A DNA stretch of 51,312 bases from contig NZ_JACIUZ010000040.1 in the NCBI RefSeq assembly GCF_014145505.1, positions 1 through 51,312 of the forward strand, read 5' to 3'. Source of the stretch: Limosilactobacillus fastidiosus. GTDB taxonomy: Bacteria > Bacillota > Bacilli > Lactobacillales > Lactobacillaceae. The position numbers and the translations under genes are program-made. The notes below the pieces were generated by a model. That model did no database searches and had not been told where the DNA came from. It saw nothing but the letters and a program-made list of their open reading frames with translations. This document shows, piece after piece, positions 27,576 to 36,268 of the stretch; within the stretch, counting starts at the first letter, position 1, and each line of letters begins with the position of its first letter.

Positions 27576-30064
27576 TGAAAAAACAACAGTCAATTTTAAT
27601 TATTGGTGCTGGTCCGAATAACATCCAACATGGGGATGAAGTTGATTCAGCAACTTATCAGGTTGCGACTTACCTTCATCGTGCAGGAGTTACTACCATT
27701 TTAGCCGATAACAATCCCTTTTCTTATAGTTTAAATGATTCTTCCGTAATTGATTATTCTTCAATTGGTCCGTTGACGGTTGAACACTTAATCACCTTAA
27801 TTGATAAGTATCATCCCCAAGCAATCTTGCCGACATTGGGTAACCGTCAGGCTTTTCTCCTTACTCAGGAATTGATGGAGAAGGGGATCCTCCGGGAAAA
27901 GGAAATTCGACTTCTGGGGATTCCAGAAGCAACTGTTCGTCAAATCAACAATCCGATCTTGCTTGAACGAACGTTGCGCCAAATGGATGCCCCAATGAAA
28001 AAGATCGCGACCGTGAATAATTACCCGGATGCTCTGGAAGAAGCTAATAAGCTTGGATATCCCGTAATTATCCGTTCTGTCCTCCCTAAGATCACCAGTA
28101 CTCGACAGATTGTCCACGACCAGAACGAACTTGCAGCTGCTGTTAGTAAGTGCTTAAGTCAGTCACGAGCTGGGCAAGTTTATGTTCAACAAAGTTTGGC
28201 TGGCTATAAAGAAATTGAAGTGGTAGTTCAGCGAGATAAGTCGGGAACAATGATGATGCTGGGAATGATCGAAGACATGGACCCGATTGGAATCCATGCG
28301 GGCGATTCAATTGCCTTTAATCCTGCTCAGACGCTTCTCGATCGACAAATTCAAGATATGCGTGATGTAGCGTTTGCCATTACCCGGAAGCTTCGGATTG
28401 TTGGAGTTAACCACATTCAATTTGCCTTGGATCCCGTTAGTGATCAGTTCTATGTCATCAAAAGTAGCCCGTATTTTGACCGAATGGTTTCCTTTGTGGC
28501 CCAGTCGACAGGCTACCCGATAGCAATGGTTAGTGCGCAGCTTTATTTAGGTAATACCCTGCGAAATATTGACCTTGGTCCTGGCTTCACTAAACATGCC
28601 GCGCTAGTTGAGCCCGTAATGGATCATATCGCTGCTCGGGTACCAGTTTGGGGATTTAATCCTGAACAATCACAAAAGCAATTATTAGGAACAGAAAAGA
28701 AATCCGTAGGGACAGTCTTTGGGATTGGGAGAAGCCCAGCAGAAGCCCTCTTTAAGGCGATTGAATCCCGTTATCATGAACCAACAGATTTCCATCTTAA
28801 AACACAGGAAAAGCTTTCAGAAGATGAGTTAATCGATCGGTTAGTTCATCCTCATGTTGGTCGGCTTTTTTCTCTTTTGGAAGCGATGCGTCGGGGATAT
28901 ACTGCTTATGAATTAGTCGAAATGACCAAGATTGATCCTTTTTATTTTGATCAACTCTCGAAGATGAAAGAATTAATTGGTGAATTAGTAGAACACCCGG
29001 GAAAAGAACCAGTACTGGTTAAGGCTAAGCATAACGGTCTTAGTAACCAATTAATTGCCAAACTTTGGAAAACTACGCCTAAGCAGGTTTATCAGATGAT
29101 GCAGGATCATAATCTTACCGTAAAGTATAAGGAAGTTGAGCCATCTGCCGGCGAGTTTGATCAACATACGCAAACTTTCTATTCAGCATATGAGGATGAA
29201 AATGAAGCCTTAACTTTACCCCAGCCAAGTGCTTTATTTATAGGGACTGGTGGTTTACGGCTTGGTTTGAGTAATGCGGGAGATTTTTTTGTCGCGTCCA
29301 TGATGATGCAACTTCACCGGCAAAATTATCACACGATTATCATGAATTGTAACCCGAGTTCAGTCACCCTTAATACTTTAATTGCTGATAAACGGTATAT
29401 CGAGCCTGCTTCAGCAGAGAACGTTCTTTCAGTCGTGGAGATTGACCAACCACAGCTAATCTTCATCCCTGCTAGTTATACAAACCTGTTAGAAACACTG
29501 AAGAAGTATGATTTACAAAGTAAGGTCATTACTTTACCGGATGATCGGCTGGGGAACCTTAAACCTAAGTCAAATCAATTATTAGCCCTTGATTATCTTT
29601 GGGACGGTAATACTGCTAAGTTCCTTGCTTCAACAGCCGCTTTGCAATCTGCCATTAATTTAGATTACGCGATGGTTAATTTGCGGTTGCCAGCTAAGAT
29701 TTCCCATACTGAATTAATCCAATTGCAAAATAAAGCACAGAAAGTCATTGAGCAACAGACTAATCCTGGCTTTTACCAGGTAGTCTTTGAACAGCAGGGG
29801 ATGGAATATAAAGCTCTTACTATTCAGTCAGTTAGTCTTCCCGAGGTTGCTTTCCTCTCAAAGTCACTCGGAATTAACTTACCAGCATTGTTGGGCCAAG
29901 TTGTTAGTGATGAAAACTTTAATCTTGCTAACGTGGAAATCCCGCAGCCTGGAGGAACTGTAGTTTATCGCGCATCTTTCCCGTTTAAATCTTTTCATAT
30001 AAAGGACGAGAAAACTCCGGGTCCAGAGAAGGTGATTGGTGCAGAAATTCAATTTATGGACTAG
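27575..30064 (+). CDS. Degenerate, shortened carbamoyl-phosphate synthase large subunit (CarB-like)
   Basis: 829 residues against about 1060 for CarB. Residues 1-400 align with the first ATP-grasp half, but the glycine-rich loop (RPSFTMGGSG in CarB) reads RSVLPKITS, and the metal-binding VIEMNPR reads VIKSSPY (Glu to Lys296, Asn to Ser298). Residues 410-545 keep the oligomerisation domain. Residues 552-645 match the start of the second half (LFIGTGGLRLG, NCNPSSVTLN). Most of the second ATP-grasp core is then missing, and the protein ends with a segment resembling the end of that half (FPFKSFHIKDEKTPGPE), with no MGS domain. It is coupled to the CarA-like gene by a TAGTG overlap. Probably catalytically dead, yet open throughout. 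Confidence 0.85.
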   Translation: MKKQQSILIIGAGPNNIQHGDEVDSATYQVATYLHRAGVTTILADNNPFSYSLNDSSVIDYSSIGPLTVEHLITLIDKYHPQAILPTLGNRQAFLLTQELMEKGILREKEIRLLGIPEATVRQINNPILLERTLRQMDAPMKKIATVNNYPDALEEANKLGYPVIIRSVLPKITSTRQIVHDQNELAAAVSKCLSQSRAGQVYVQQSLAGYKEIEVVVQRDKSGTMMMLGMIEDMDPIGIHAGDSIAFNPAQTLLDRQIQDMRDVAFAITRKLRIVGVNHIQFALDPVSDQFYVIKSSPYFDRMVSFVAQSTGYPIAMVSAQLYLGNTLRNIDLGPGFTKHAALVEPVMDHIAARVPVWGFNPEQSQKQLLGTEKKSVGTVFGIGRSPAEALFKAIESRYHEPTDFHLKTQEKLSEDELIDRLVHPHVGRLFSLLEAMRRGYTAYELVEMTKIDPFYFDQLSKMKELIGELVEHPGKEPVLVKAKHNGLSNQLIAKLWKTTPKQVYQMMQDHNLTVKYKEVEPSAGEFDQHTQTFYSAYEDENEALTLPQPSALFIGTGGLRLGLSNAGDFFVASMMMQLHRQNYHTIIMNCNPSSVTLNTLIADKRYIEPASAENVLSVVEIDQPQLIFIPASYTNLLETLKKYDLQSKVITLPDDRLGNLKPKSNQLLALDYLWDGNTAKFLASTAALQSAINLDYAMVNLRLPAKISHTELIQLQNKAQKVIEQQTNPGFYQVVFEQQGMEYKALTIQSVSLPEVAFLSKSLGINLPALLGQVVSDENFNLANVEIPQPGGTVVYRASFPFKSFHIKDEKTPGPEKVIGAEIQFMD

Positions 30065-30257
30065 AAAGGCATAAGTGACTTTTGGGGTAGATAAAGAGCC
30101 TTTTACGGTATCTAATTCTATTGCTATCGAATGTTGGGATAACCTTGGGAAGGAACCTGTTGGAGTTTCTTGTTCACTAAGATCTTAATCGCGACTTAGA
30201 GGGGATGTGCCAGAAGTCCCTTGTATAATTAAAAATGTGACATTACAGTATCAAAAG

Positions 30258-30297
30258 GTGCTAGTGTTCGGTAAAGCTGACGCTAGCACCTTTTTTT
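30258..30297 (+). terminator. Intrinsic terminator
   Basis: GGTGCTAG (30258-30265) pairs with CTAGCACC (30283-30290), extended by a few inner pairs, followed by TTTTTTT. It is about 190 nt after carB-like and may terminate that transcript. Confidence 0.8.
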
Positions 30298-30637
30298 CGT
30301 TTTAAAGGCTATCTCTTCGCGTTGAAAAACGAGTTCTCGCTCTGCTAGTAAATTCAAAATGATTAGTGACCGTCCATGAAGGTGGGAGAGGTTGGCAATT
30401 AAATAATCCCAATTTCCTCCTATTCGGTTGCTAGAAGTTGGTAAGCTGGTCTTTCATTTTGCTTTGAATAATTAATGATAGGAGTTAAATAATGGACGCT
30501 TAACTGGTATTTATTAATTGATAAACATAGTATGGGATAACGTTTTTTTGAGGAATGCAGTTGAAGCAAACGTTATATATTTTACAATCATTATCCGCTG
30601 GTATAACAGTGAAATTGAGGAGAAACTTAATTTATCG

Positions 30638-30666
30638 GTTACAAATTTAAAAATAAAGAGTATAAT
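30638..30666 (+). promoter_or_regulatory. Predicted promoter of the YSIRK surface protein
   Basis: GTTACA (30638-30643), a 17-nt spacer and consensus TATAAT (30661-30666). GGGAGG lies just before ATG 30722. Confidence 0.55.
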
Positions 30667-30721
30667 ACTAGTTTGTAAACTGATAAACAAGTGATGGTTA
30701 CTTAATTAGGGAGGAACTTAA

Positions 30722-32914
30722 ATGTTGTCTAAAAATAATTTACATGAATTAACACGCAAACAAGAACCTAAAAAACAACGGTTTGCTATTAAAAAATTAA
30801 CCGTTGGTGTGGCTTCGGTGTTAGTTGGTTTTACTTTCATGGGATTGAATGCTTCAGTAAATGCAGATACTGTACCATCTGCTAACAATGGTGAAGTAAC
30901 TCCTCAAGCGGAACCAAACACAGATAAGTCAACTGCCGACTCAACAAAGCAGAATGAAACTACACTTAATAGTGCACCAGTATATACTACTCAAGGTCAA
31001 GTGCCTGATTTAGATATTCACTCATTATTTACACCAGATCAATTAGAACAGGATCAAATTGATGCTGACGGTGAAGGTACTAGTTTAACTTGGACACAAA
31101 AACCAGATGTTTCAAAGATTGGTAATACTTCTGGTATTGCAAATTTAAGTTATCCAAATTATGATGCTGATCCTACAACTAATGACCAAGGTGACGAAGT
31201 ATATCCATTAAAGAATGTTAGTGTTAATGTACCGGTTTTAGTTAGAAAAGCAGAACAAGAAGTTAAAGATAATCAAGTAAAAAATAGTCTGGATATTATT
31301 AATAGTACTGACAATTCTTTAGTAGCGCACTATGAATGGGTAGGAACTAAGGCAAAGAATGACGATGAAGAACAACCTATTCTAAATAGTGATTCTGTTT
31401 CTGAAGATATTACTCATATGCTTCAATCTCTCGGTTTTGAAATGGATGAAGGTTCATACTTCCCAGGGGACATCACCAATTTTGGTACAAAGAACAAAGT
31501 AGCAACCATGTTTGTTCATCCTATTTCTGCTGACGATCAGACATCGACTGACCCCAAGCCTGTAATTGCTGATGATCCATATTTTGACCATAACGGTAAT
31601 AGTAGTATTGATAATGTTAATAAAATTCCAAATCCAGCAAATTACATTGGGAATTTAGGTGTTTTACCACAAGGTACAAAGATCGAATGGGATGTTGCGC
31701 CAGAGTATGATTACACTAAAGATGGAGATAATTATGCAAATCCTGAACCAACTAATGATCCAAGTATTAAGGTAACTATTCCAGGCCAAGCTCCAATTAT
31801 TTTAAGTACCACTCCAAATGGTATGCCATTAAAAGAAATAGCAACCTTACCTGACTATGGTGATGGTACTTTGTTACTGAATCCAGATAATAATTTGGAC
31901 CTTGGGGATAGCGTAAAGGCGCCAACTTACTATGTAACTAACTTAGATTCGTTTATAACAAAGTATCTTGAAGATAGTGGTGAAGAAGCAACTCCTGATA
32001 ATATCGCAAACTTTAAAAAATCATTTAAGTGTGAGTGGACCGTTAACCCTAATACTCAGCAGGCTGGATATACATTTGGTGTATTTAAATACAACGATAA
32101 TGTAGGTAATTTAGTTTTATTTAAGGTAAATCCAAAACTTGTAAACAATTCAAAGACGATTACAAGAACGATTAGTTTTACTGGTTTGCCAAAAAATCCT
32201 GCAGCAGTTCAACAAAAAGTAACTTACACTCAAAATGGTGAACAAACTTACGTTGATGAACCGATTGCTTGGAAGTCAGATAAGAATAGTTGGGATGAAT
32301 TTGTAGTTCCAACAGTAGCTGGTTACACTGCAAGTGTAAATAAAATTGCTGCTAAGAATGTAAATCTAAATGATGGAAATGAAACTGTAGTAGTTACTTA
32401 TACTGCAAATAGTCATGACCAAGTAATTAACTATGTTGATAAAGAAGGTAATAAGGTCGGCAATAGTTACACTGTCACTGGTAAGACTGGTGAAACTGTG
32501 GATACTAACATTGAAGAGAATATGCCAGAAGGTTGGGTAATTAGTGGTGAATATCCAACTAAAGTAACCTTTGACGCAGATGATCCAGCTGCAATTAATG
32601 TTCTTGTGGCTAAGAAAGAAACAGGCACAACAACGCCAGAAGTCACCCCAAGTCAACCAGCTCAACAACCTGGTAAATCGGGTGAAAATATCAATGTTCC
32701 AGCGGACAATAAGCAAGTTTCTGGTCACATTGGAAACGACCAATCACTTACTTCTAAAATCTCTCATCATGTTAACAATACAAACAACGAGCAAGCTCAT
32801 CAATTACCACAAACGGGTAATGTTGCAAACGAAAAGGCAGCTACTCTCGGATTCCTTTTCGCTGGACTTGCAAGTATGTTTGGCTTAGCAGGAAGTCAAA
32901 AGAAGCAACATTGA
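30722..32914 (+). CDS. LPXTG-anchored surface protein with YSIRK signal peptide (mucus/Rib-like adhesin)
   Basis: 730 residues. The N-terminus carries a YSIRK-type signal (RFAIKKLTVGVASVLVGF, about 20-37) with likely cleavage after residue 48. A Rib-like domain follows (about 95-175, with TSLTWTQKPDVSKIGNTSG), then a long unclassified beta-rich region, then segments like those in mucus-binding proteins: a Mub B2-like block (about 480-565, with TRTISFTGLPKNP) and a MucBP-like block (about 568-630, INYVDKEGNKVGNSYTV). The sortase signal LPQTG is at 695-699, followed by a hydrophobic segment and a KKQH tail. Expected to be wall-linked and to bind host or matrix. AT-rich codon use differs from the metabolic genes and suggests accessory status. 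The ligand is unknown. Confidence 0.88.
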   Translation: MLSKNNLHELTRKQEPKKQRFAIKKLTVGVASVLVGFTFMGLNASVNADTVPSANNGEVTPQAEPNTDKSTADSTKQNETTLNSAPVYTTQGQVPDLDIHSLFTPDQLEQDQIDADGEGTSLTWTQKPDVSKIGNTSGIANLSYPNYDADPTTNDQGDEVYPLKNVSVNVPVLVRKAEQEVKDNQVKNSLDIINSTDNSLVAHYEWVGTKAKNDDEEQPILNSDSVSEDITHMLQSLGFEMDEGSYFPGDITNFGTKNKVATMFVHPISADDQTSTDPKPVIADDPYFDHNGNSSIDNVNKIPNPANYIGNLGVLPQGTKIEWDVAPEYDYTKDGDNYANPEPTNDPSIKVTIPGQAPIILSTTPNGMPLKEIATLPDYGDGTLLLNPDNNLDLGDSVKAPTYYVTNLDSFITKYLEDSGEEATPDNIANFKKSFKCEWTVNPNTQQAGYTFGVFKYNDNVGNLVLFKVNPKLVNNSKTITRTISFTGLPKNPAAVQQKVTYTQNGEQTYVDEPIAWKSDKNSWDEFVVPTVAGYTASVNKIAAKNVNLNDGNETVVVTYTANSHDQVINYVDKEGNKVGNSYTVTGKTGETVDTNIEENMPEGWVISGEYPTKVTFDADDPAAINVLVAKKETGTTTPEVTPSQPAQQPGKSGENINVPADNKQVSGHIGNDQSLTSKISHHVNNTNNEQAHQLPQTGNVANEKAATLGFLFAGLASMFGLAGSQKKQH

Positions 32915-32924
32915 TATTAGTAAA

Positions 32925-32965
32925 GACCCTCAGTATTCGTTAATTCAAATGCTGAGGGCCTTTTT
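32925..32965 (+). terminator. Intrinsic terminator after the YSIRK protein
   Basis: CCCTCAG (32927-32933) pairs with CTGAGGG (32952-32958), with further pairing inside, then TTTTT (32961-32965). Confidence 0.85.
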
Positions 32966-33360
32966 GTAGGGTATTCATCAAAATTGGATTAGTTATCTTC
33001 AAAAAGATTTCAGATAAGGCTTAGCTTTGGATTGTCAATGTTAGATACTAAGTCGTGCTTTATTAAATATTTAAGTTGCTCTGGTAATACTAACCCTGAG
33101 CGGACGAATGGTAGGCGTGGTACAAACAGACAACTTAGTAAGTAATTCATTAAGTGTGACAGTAATCAACTATCAATCAGGGGGTGGACTAACTTTGAAA
33201 CCTTTTTACATTTTTCTCAGTAATTAAAGAGGTGTAAGCCCGGTTACGATTAGCTAAACAAACCTCATTATAAAACTCTTATTTCATTGTTCAGTTCTAT
33301 CGTGTTTGAGATAAAATAAGGGACTGTGTTTATAAAATTAAACATATTTATGTGAATCAG
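32966..33360. other. Gene-free interval with a possible decayed fragment
   Basis: No convincing gene. On the minus strand a 46-codon open stretch (33010-33150, containing LPFVRSGLVLPEQLKYLIK) looks protein-like but has no start signals and no family I recognise; it may be the tail of a lost gene. Confidence 0.35.
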
Positions 33361-33369
33361 TGCTATAAT
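33361..33369 (+). promoter_or_regulatory. Extended -10 promoter of the split adhesin gene
   Basis: TGCTATAAT, a perfect extended -10 (TGnTATAAT), about 95 nt before the ATG at 33462. No strong -35 box. Confidence 0.55.
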
Positions 33370-33461
33370 ACTCTTGGTATATTTTGATGATTATTTGATT
33401 AATCATCAATAAAACTATTTTCTAAAAAATATCTTTAAATTAAGGTGTGAAAAGTATAAAA

Positions 33462-35973
33462 ATGAAAGAACATAAGAAACTCTATAAATCTGGCAAATTG
33501 TGGATGACTGCTACGGTTATAGCATTGGCTGGTATGACTACTACCACTGCACTAGCTGATAACAAAACATCTAATTCAGACCAACAGAATGTTGCTCAAC
33601 AGAAAGCTATAACTCAAGTTCCAAACACTCCCTCAAATGAAGCAGTGAAAAATGCTCCCGCACTTAAAGGGTCTGGCGCTGAAAGTAACGGTGAACAAAT
33701 CGGTCAAATTCATAGCACAATCAGTATCACTGCTACTAACAAGTATACTGGTCAAACTTCATCTTCAAGCGCTGGTCTCGTCCAAGTCAATGAACCTGTT
33801 GCCGAAGATTTAAACATGGTACTTAGTTTAACTAACAATACTGACCAAGAACAAAAAAATTAATACAAACTACCCCAATAATGTCTATAGTTTACCAGCT
33901 TATAGTGGTACAGGGGTTCAAATAGTTGTGGATCCATCTAGGGTAAAAGTAGATTCTGGCGAAGTTGCTTTTGGTGGTAACTATACTAATAGTAATGTTT
34001 TTATTAGTTCTTGGAGCAATGGTTCAAGCGGTTTTAACAATAGTCAAGAAACTAAAGACGCCATTGCTAAGAATCCCGAATTAATTGGTGGCTTCTCAGT
34101 TAGTGGAACTCTTAAAGCTAATGAAACTGTTAATATTATTATCCCACTTAAAGTAACTAACACTGAAAAAACAGTTGTTGGTGGTTTTGAAAGACAATTC
34201 GGTCAACACATTTCAATGCAGGTAAGCCCTGAAGACTTCCGTGACGCTAATGAATACACTAATACTGATTTAACTGTTGATGGTTTAACTGATAGTAATA
34301 TTTCTAATTTAGCAGATAATAATGGTGAATTAACCGTTTCTGGTCAAATTACTAATAATGGTTTTATTCCTCATGATGAAAGTTTAGTCTTTAACTTATC
34401 TAGTGTTGATAGTACTGATAATCACAAAGTTCAAACCGTTTTAGACCATGATAAAGCTATTCAGTTAGATTGGGATAATGCCAACGATAATAATATTACT
34501 TATTACGTTGATGGGACATTCAAGACTTCCAGTCAAATGACCGATTCTGATTGGAATCATGTAACTAAAGTCAAGGTTAATGCCTCACTTCAATCTGGAC
34601 AAACTGGAAAAGTGACTATTCCTGTTAAATTAAGTAATCTTGATCAAATTGAAACTGACTTGCAAAACTTAAATGATATTGGACCAGCTAATAATCGTCA
34701 GAATGCTATTACTTTATCTGCTCAATCTGATAATAACAATCTTAACGGTAAAGTAATTAGTTATTATTCTGAATTACCTGCTTATGGGGCAATGAAGGCC
34801 ATTGAAGACGAAATTAATGGTAAAGTTTCGATTATTCCATCGTACCTATTCATTGATAAAGATGGTAAGTATAATTACGTACGAATCAATGATATTAAAA
34901 TTCCGCAATTAGGTAAGGATTACTTCTCATATTTAAATGTTGGTCATAATGATCCAAGTAATACTTTATTTACTGATGGTTACTATACTATTAAATTAGA
35001 TAAAATATTTGATACTTTTAAAGATCATGGTTTTTCCGTTAATATCAGTAATATTAACAATCAAGAAGCCACTTGGCCAACATATTATTACGACGCTCTT
35101 AGTGGTAATAAGAATGATTATGACCAACTTTACGTACAACTCCAACAAATTTTTGATACTAAAGATTTAACTTTAATGGCTGGAGATAGCTGGAATTCTA
35201 ATGATAGCCTTAATTCTGCAAACGTAAACTTATACAACTTGTACTCATCTGCTTACTATGGTGTTATCCCAGTAGGTCGAAAAAATCTTAAGGCTACTGG
35301 TGACTATACTTATGACCTATATGACGCAAGCGGCAAGCAAATTGACAAGGATGTTCCTGTAGGGCAAAATGTACCAACTCTACCAGTAGGTACTTATAAA
35401 GTTGTTTACCATTATCAAATTAATAAGGATGAAGAAGTTTCAAAGACCGCTACTATCGTGGTAAATGGTAAAGCTACTGGAACACCATTGGTTACACCAG
35501 TTAATCCTCAAGCAGCAGTAACAACAATCAATTACATTGATTATGAAACAGGTACAACACTATTTCACGATGAAGTTTACGGCACTTTGAACAGCAAAGT
35601 AGATTACGTAAGTAAAGTACCTAATTTTGAAAAGCAAGGATATGTCTTAGTTTCTAGTGACATACCAAGTAAGAATGACGGTAAAGTGCATAATGTAGTG
35701 TTAATTAAACCCATTGAAGGAACCTATGTTGATCCTGAACAGCCTACTAAATCTTCAATAGTTTCAGGAGATAATTTAGATACTGCTCGTCAACAAACTG
35801 ACGAGGTAACGCCACTTATCCATAATGACAATATTGGAGTTACGGCCAATACATCAACTAAATCAGCCGTACTTCCCCAAACTGGGAATAAGCAAGCGCA
35901 TACTGGCATCATTGGTTTAGCATTAGCTTCAGTAGCGATGACGTTTGGTTTAGGGAAGAAGAAGGAAGATTAA
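33462..35973 (+). pseudogene. KxYKxGKxW-signal, LPXTG surface adhesin split by a frameshift in an A7 tract
   Basis: The first part (33462-33863) starts with a KxYKxGKxW signal peptide (KLYKSGKLWMTATVIALAG), the type linked to accessory SecA2 export of glycosylated adhesins. It stops at a TAA right after seven A (33853-33859). From the A-tract the frame of the second part (open to 35973) continues as INTNYPNNVYSLPAYSG with no start of its own. Removing one A would give a single protein of about 836 residues: signal peptide, a long Asn/Asp/Ser-rich beta region, a MucBP-like domain (INYIDYETGTTLFHDEV) and LPQTG with a KKKED tail. In this sequence it is off or broken; slippage could restore it. 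Confidence 0.85.
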
Positions 35974-36027
35974 CCTAATTATTTTTCTTCAAAAAGTACT
36001 GACAGAAAAAATTGAATAGCTTTCAGT

Positions 36028-36073
36028 CAAGCAGTTCATACCGTTTAAAAGGTATGAGCTGCTTGTTTATTTT
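36028..36073 (+). terminator. Intrinsic terminator after the split adhesin
   Basis: A 15-bp stem (36028-36042 with 36051-36065, one wobble), then TTTATTTT. A second smaller hairpin, AAGCTGG/CCAGCTT (36130-36146) with a T-rich tail, follows. Confidence 0.85.
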
Positions 36074-36158
36074 GCTAACTAATAATAGGCGGTCGACTCA
36101 CACTTTGAAAACTGGGCTTTTCTTAAACGAAGCTGGGCGCCAGCTTTTATTTTTTAAA

Positions 36159-36192
36159 CTAAAAAAGCACTGATTTAAATTCATCAGTGCTT
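36159..36192 (-). terminator. Intrinsic terminator of rqcH
   Basis: AAGCACTGAT (36165-36174) pairs with ATCAGTGCTT (36183-36192); on the minus strand it is followed by a T-run (complement of 36161-36166). Confidence 0.8.
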
Positions 36193-36268
36193 AAGATTGT
36201 AGAGCCCTTTACAAAATTTAGTTGCACTAAATGGGCACTAATATAATTTTTATTAAGAAAAAGTGCCT

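Larger units (their letters stand above)
30065..30721. other. Gene-free interval between carB-like and the YSIRK protein gene
   Basis: About 650 nt without a supportable ORF. It holds an intrinsic terminator at about 30258-30297 and, at its right end, the promoter of the following gene. The stretch 30208-30272 shares the words CCAGAAGT and CTAGTGTTCGG with sequence just outside the IS3-type end at 51154-51184, so part of it may be an old insertion scar. Nothing else recognised. Confidence 0.5.

Noticed and set aside
26493-30064. carA/carB defects caused by sequencing error
   Set aside because: Both frames are fully open; the changes are substitutions at motif positions and a clean internal loss, not frameshifts.
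30722-35973. Second surface protein as two independent genes
   Set aside because: The downstream part has no start region or signal peptide, and the frames join exactly at the A7 run.
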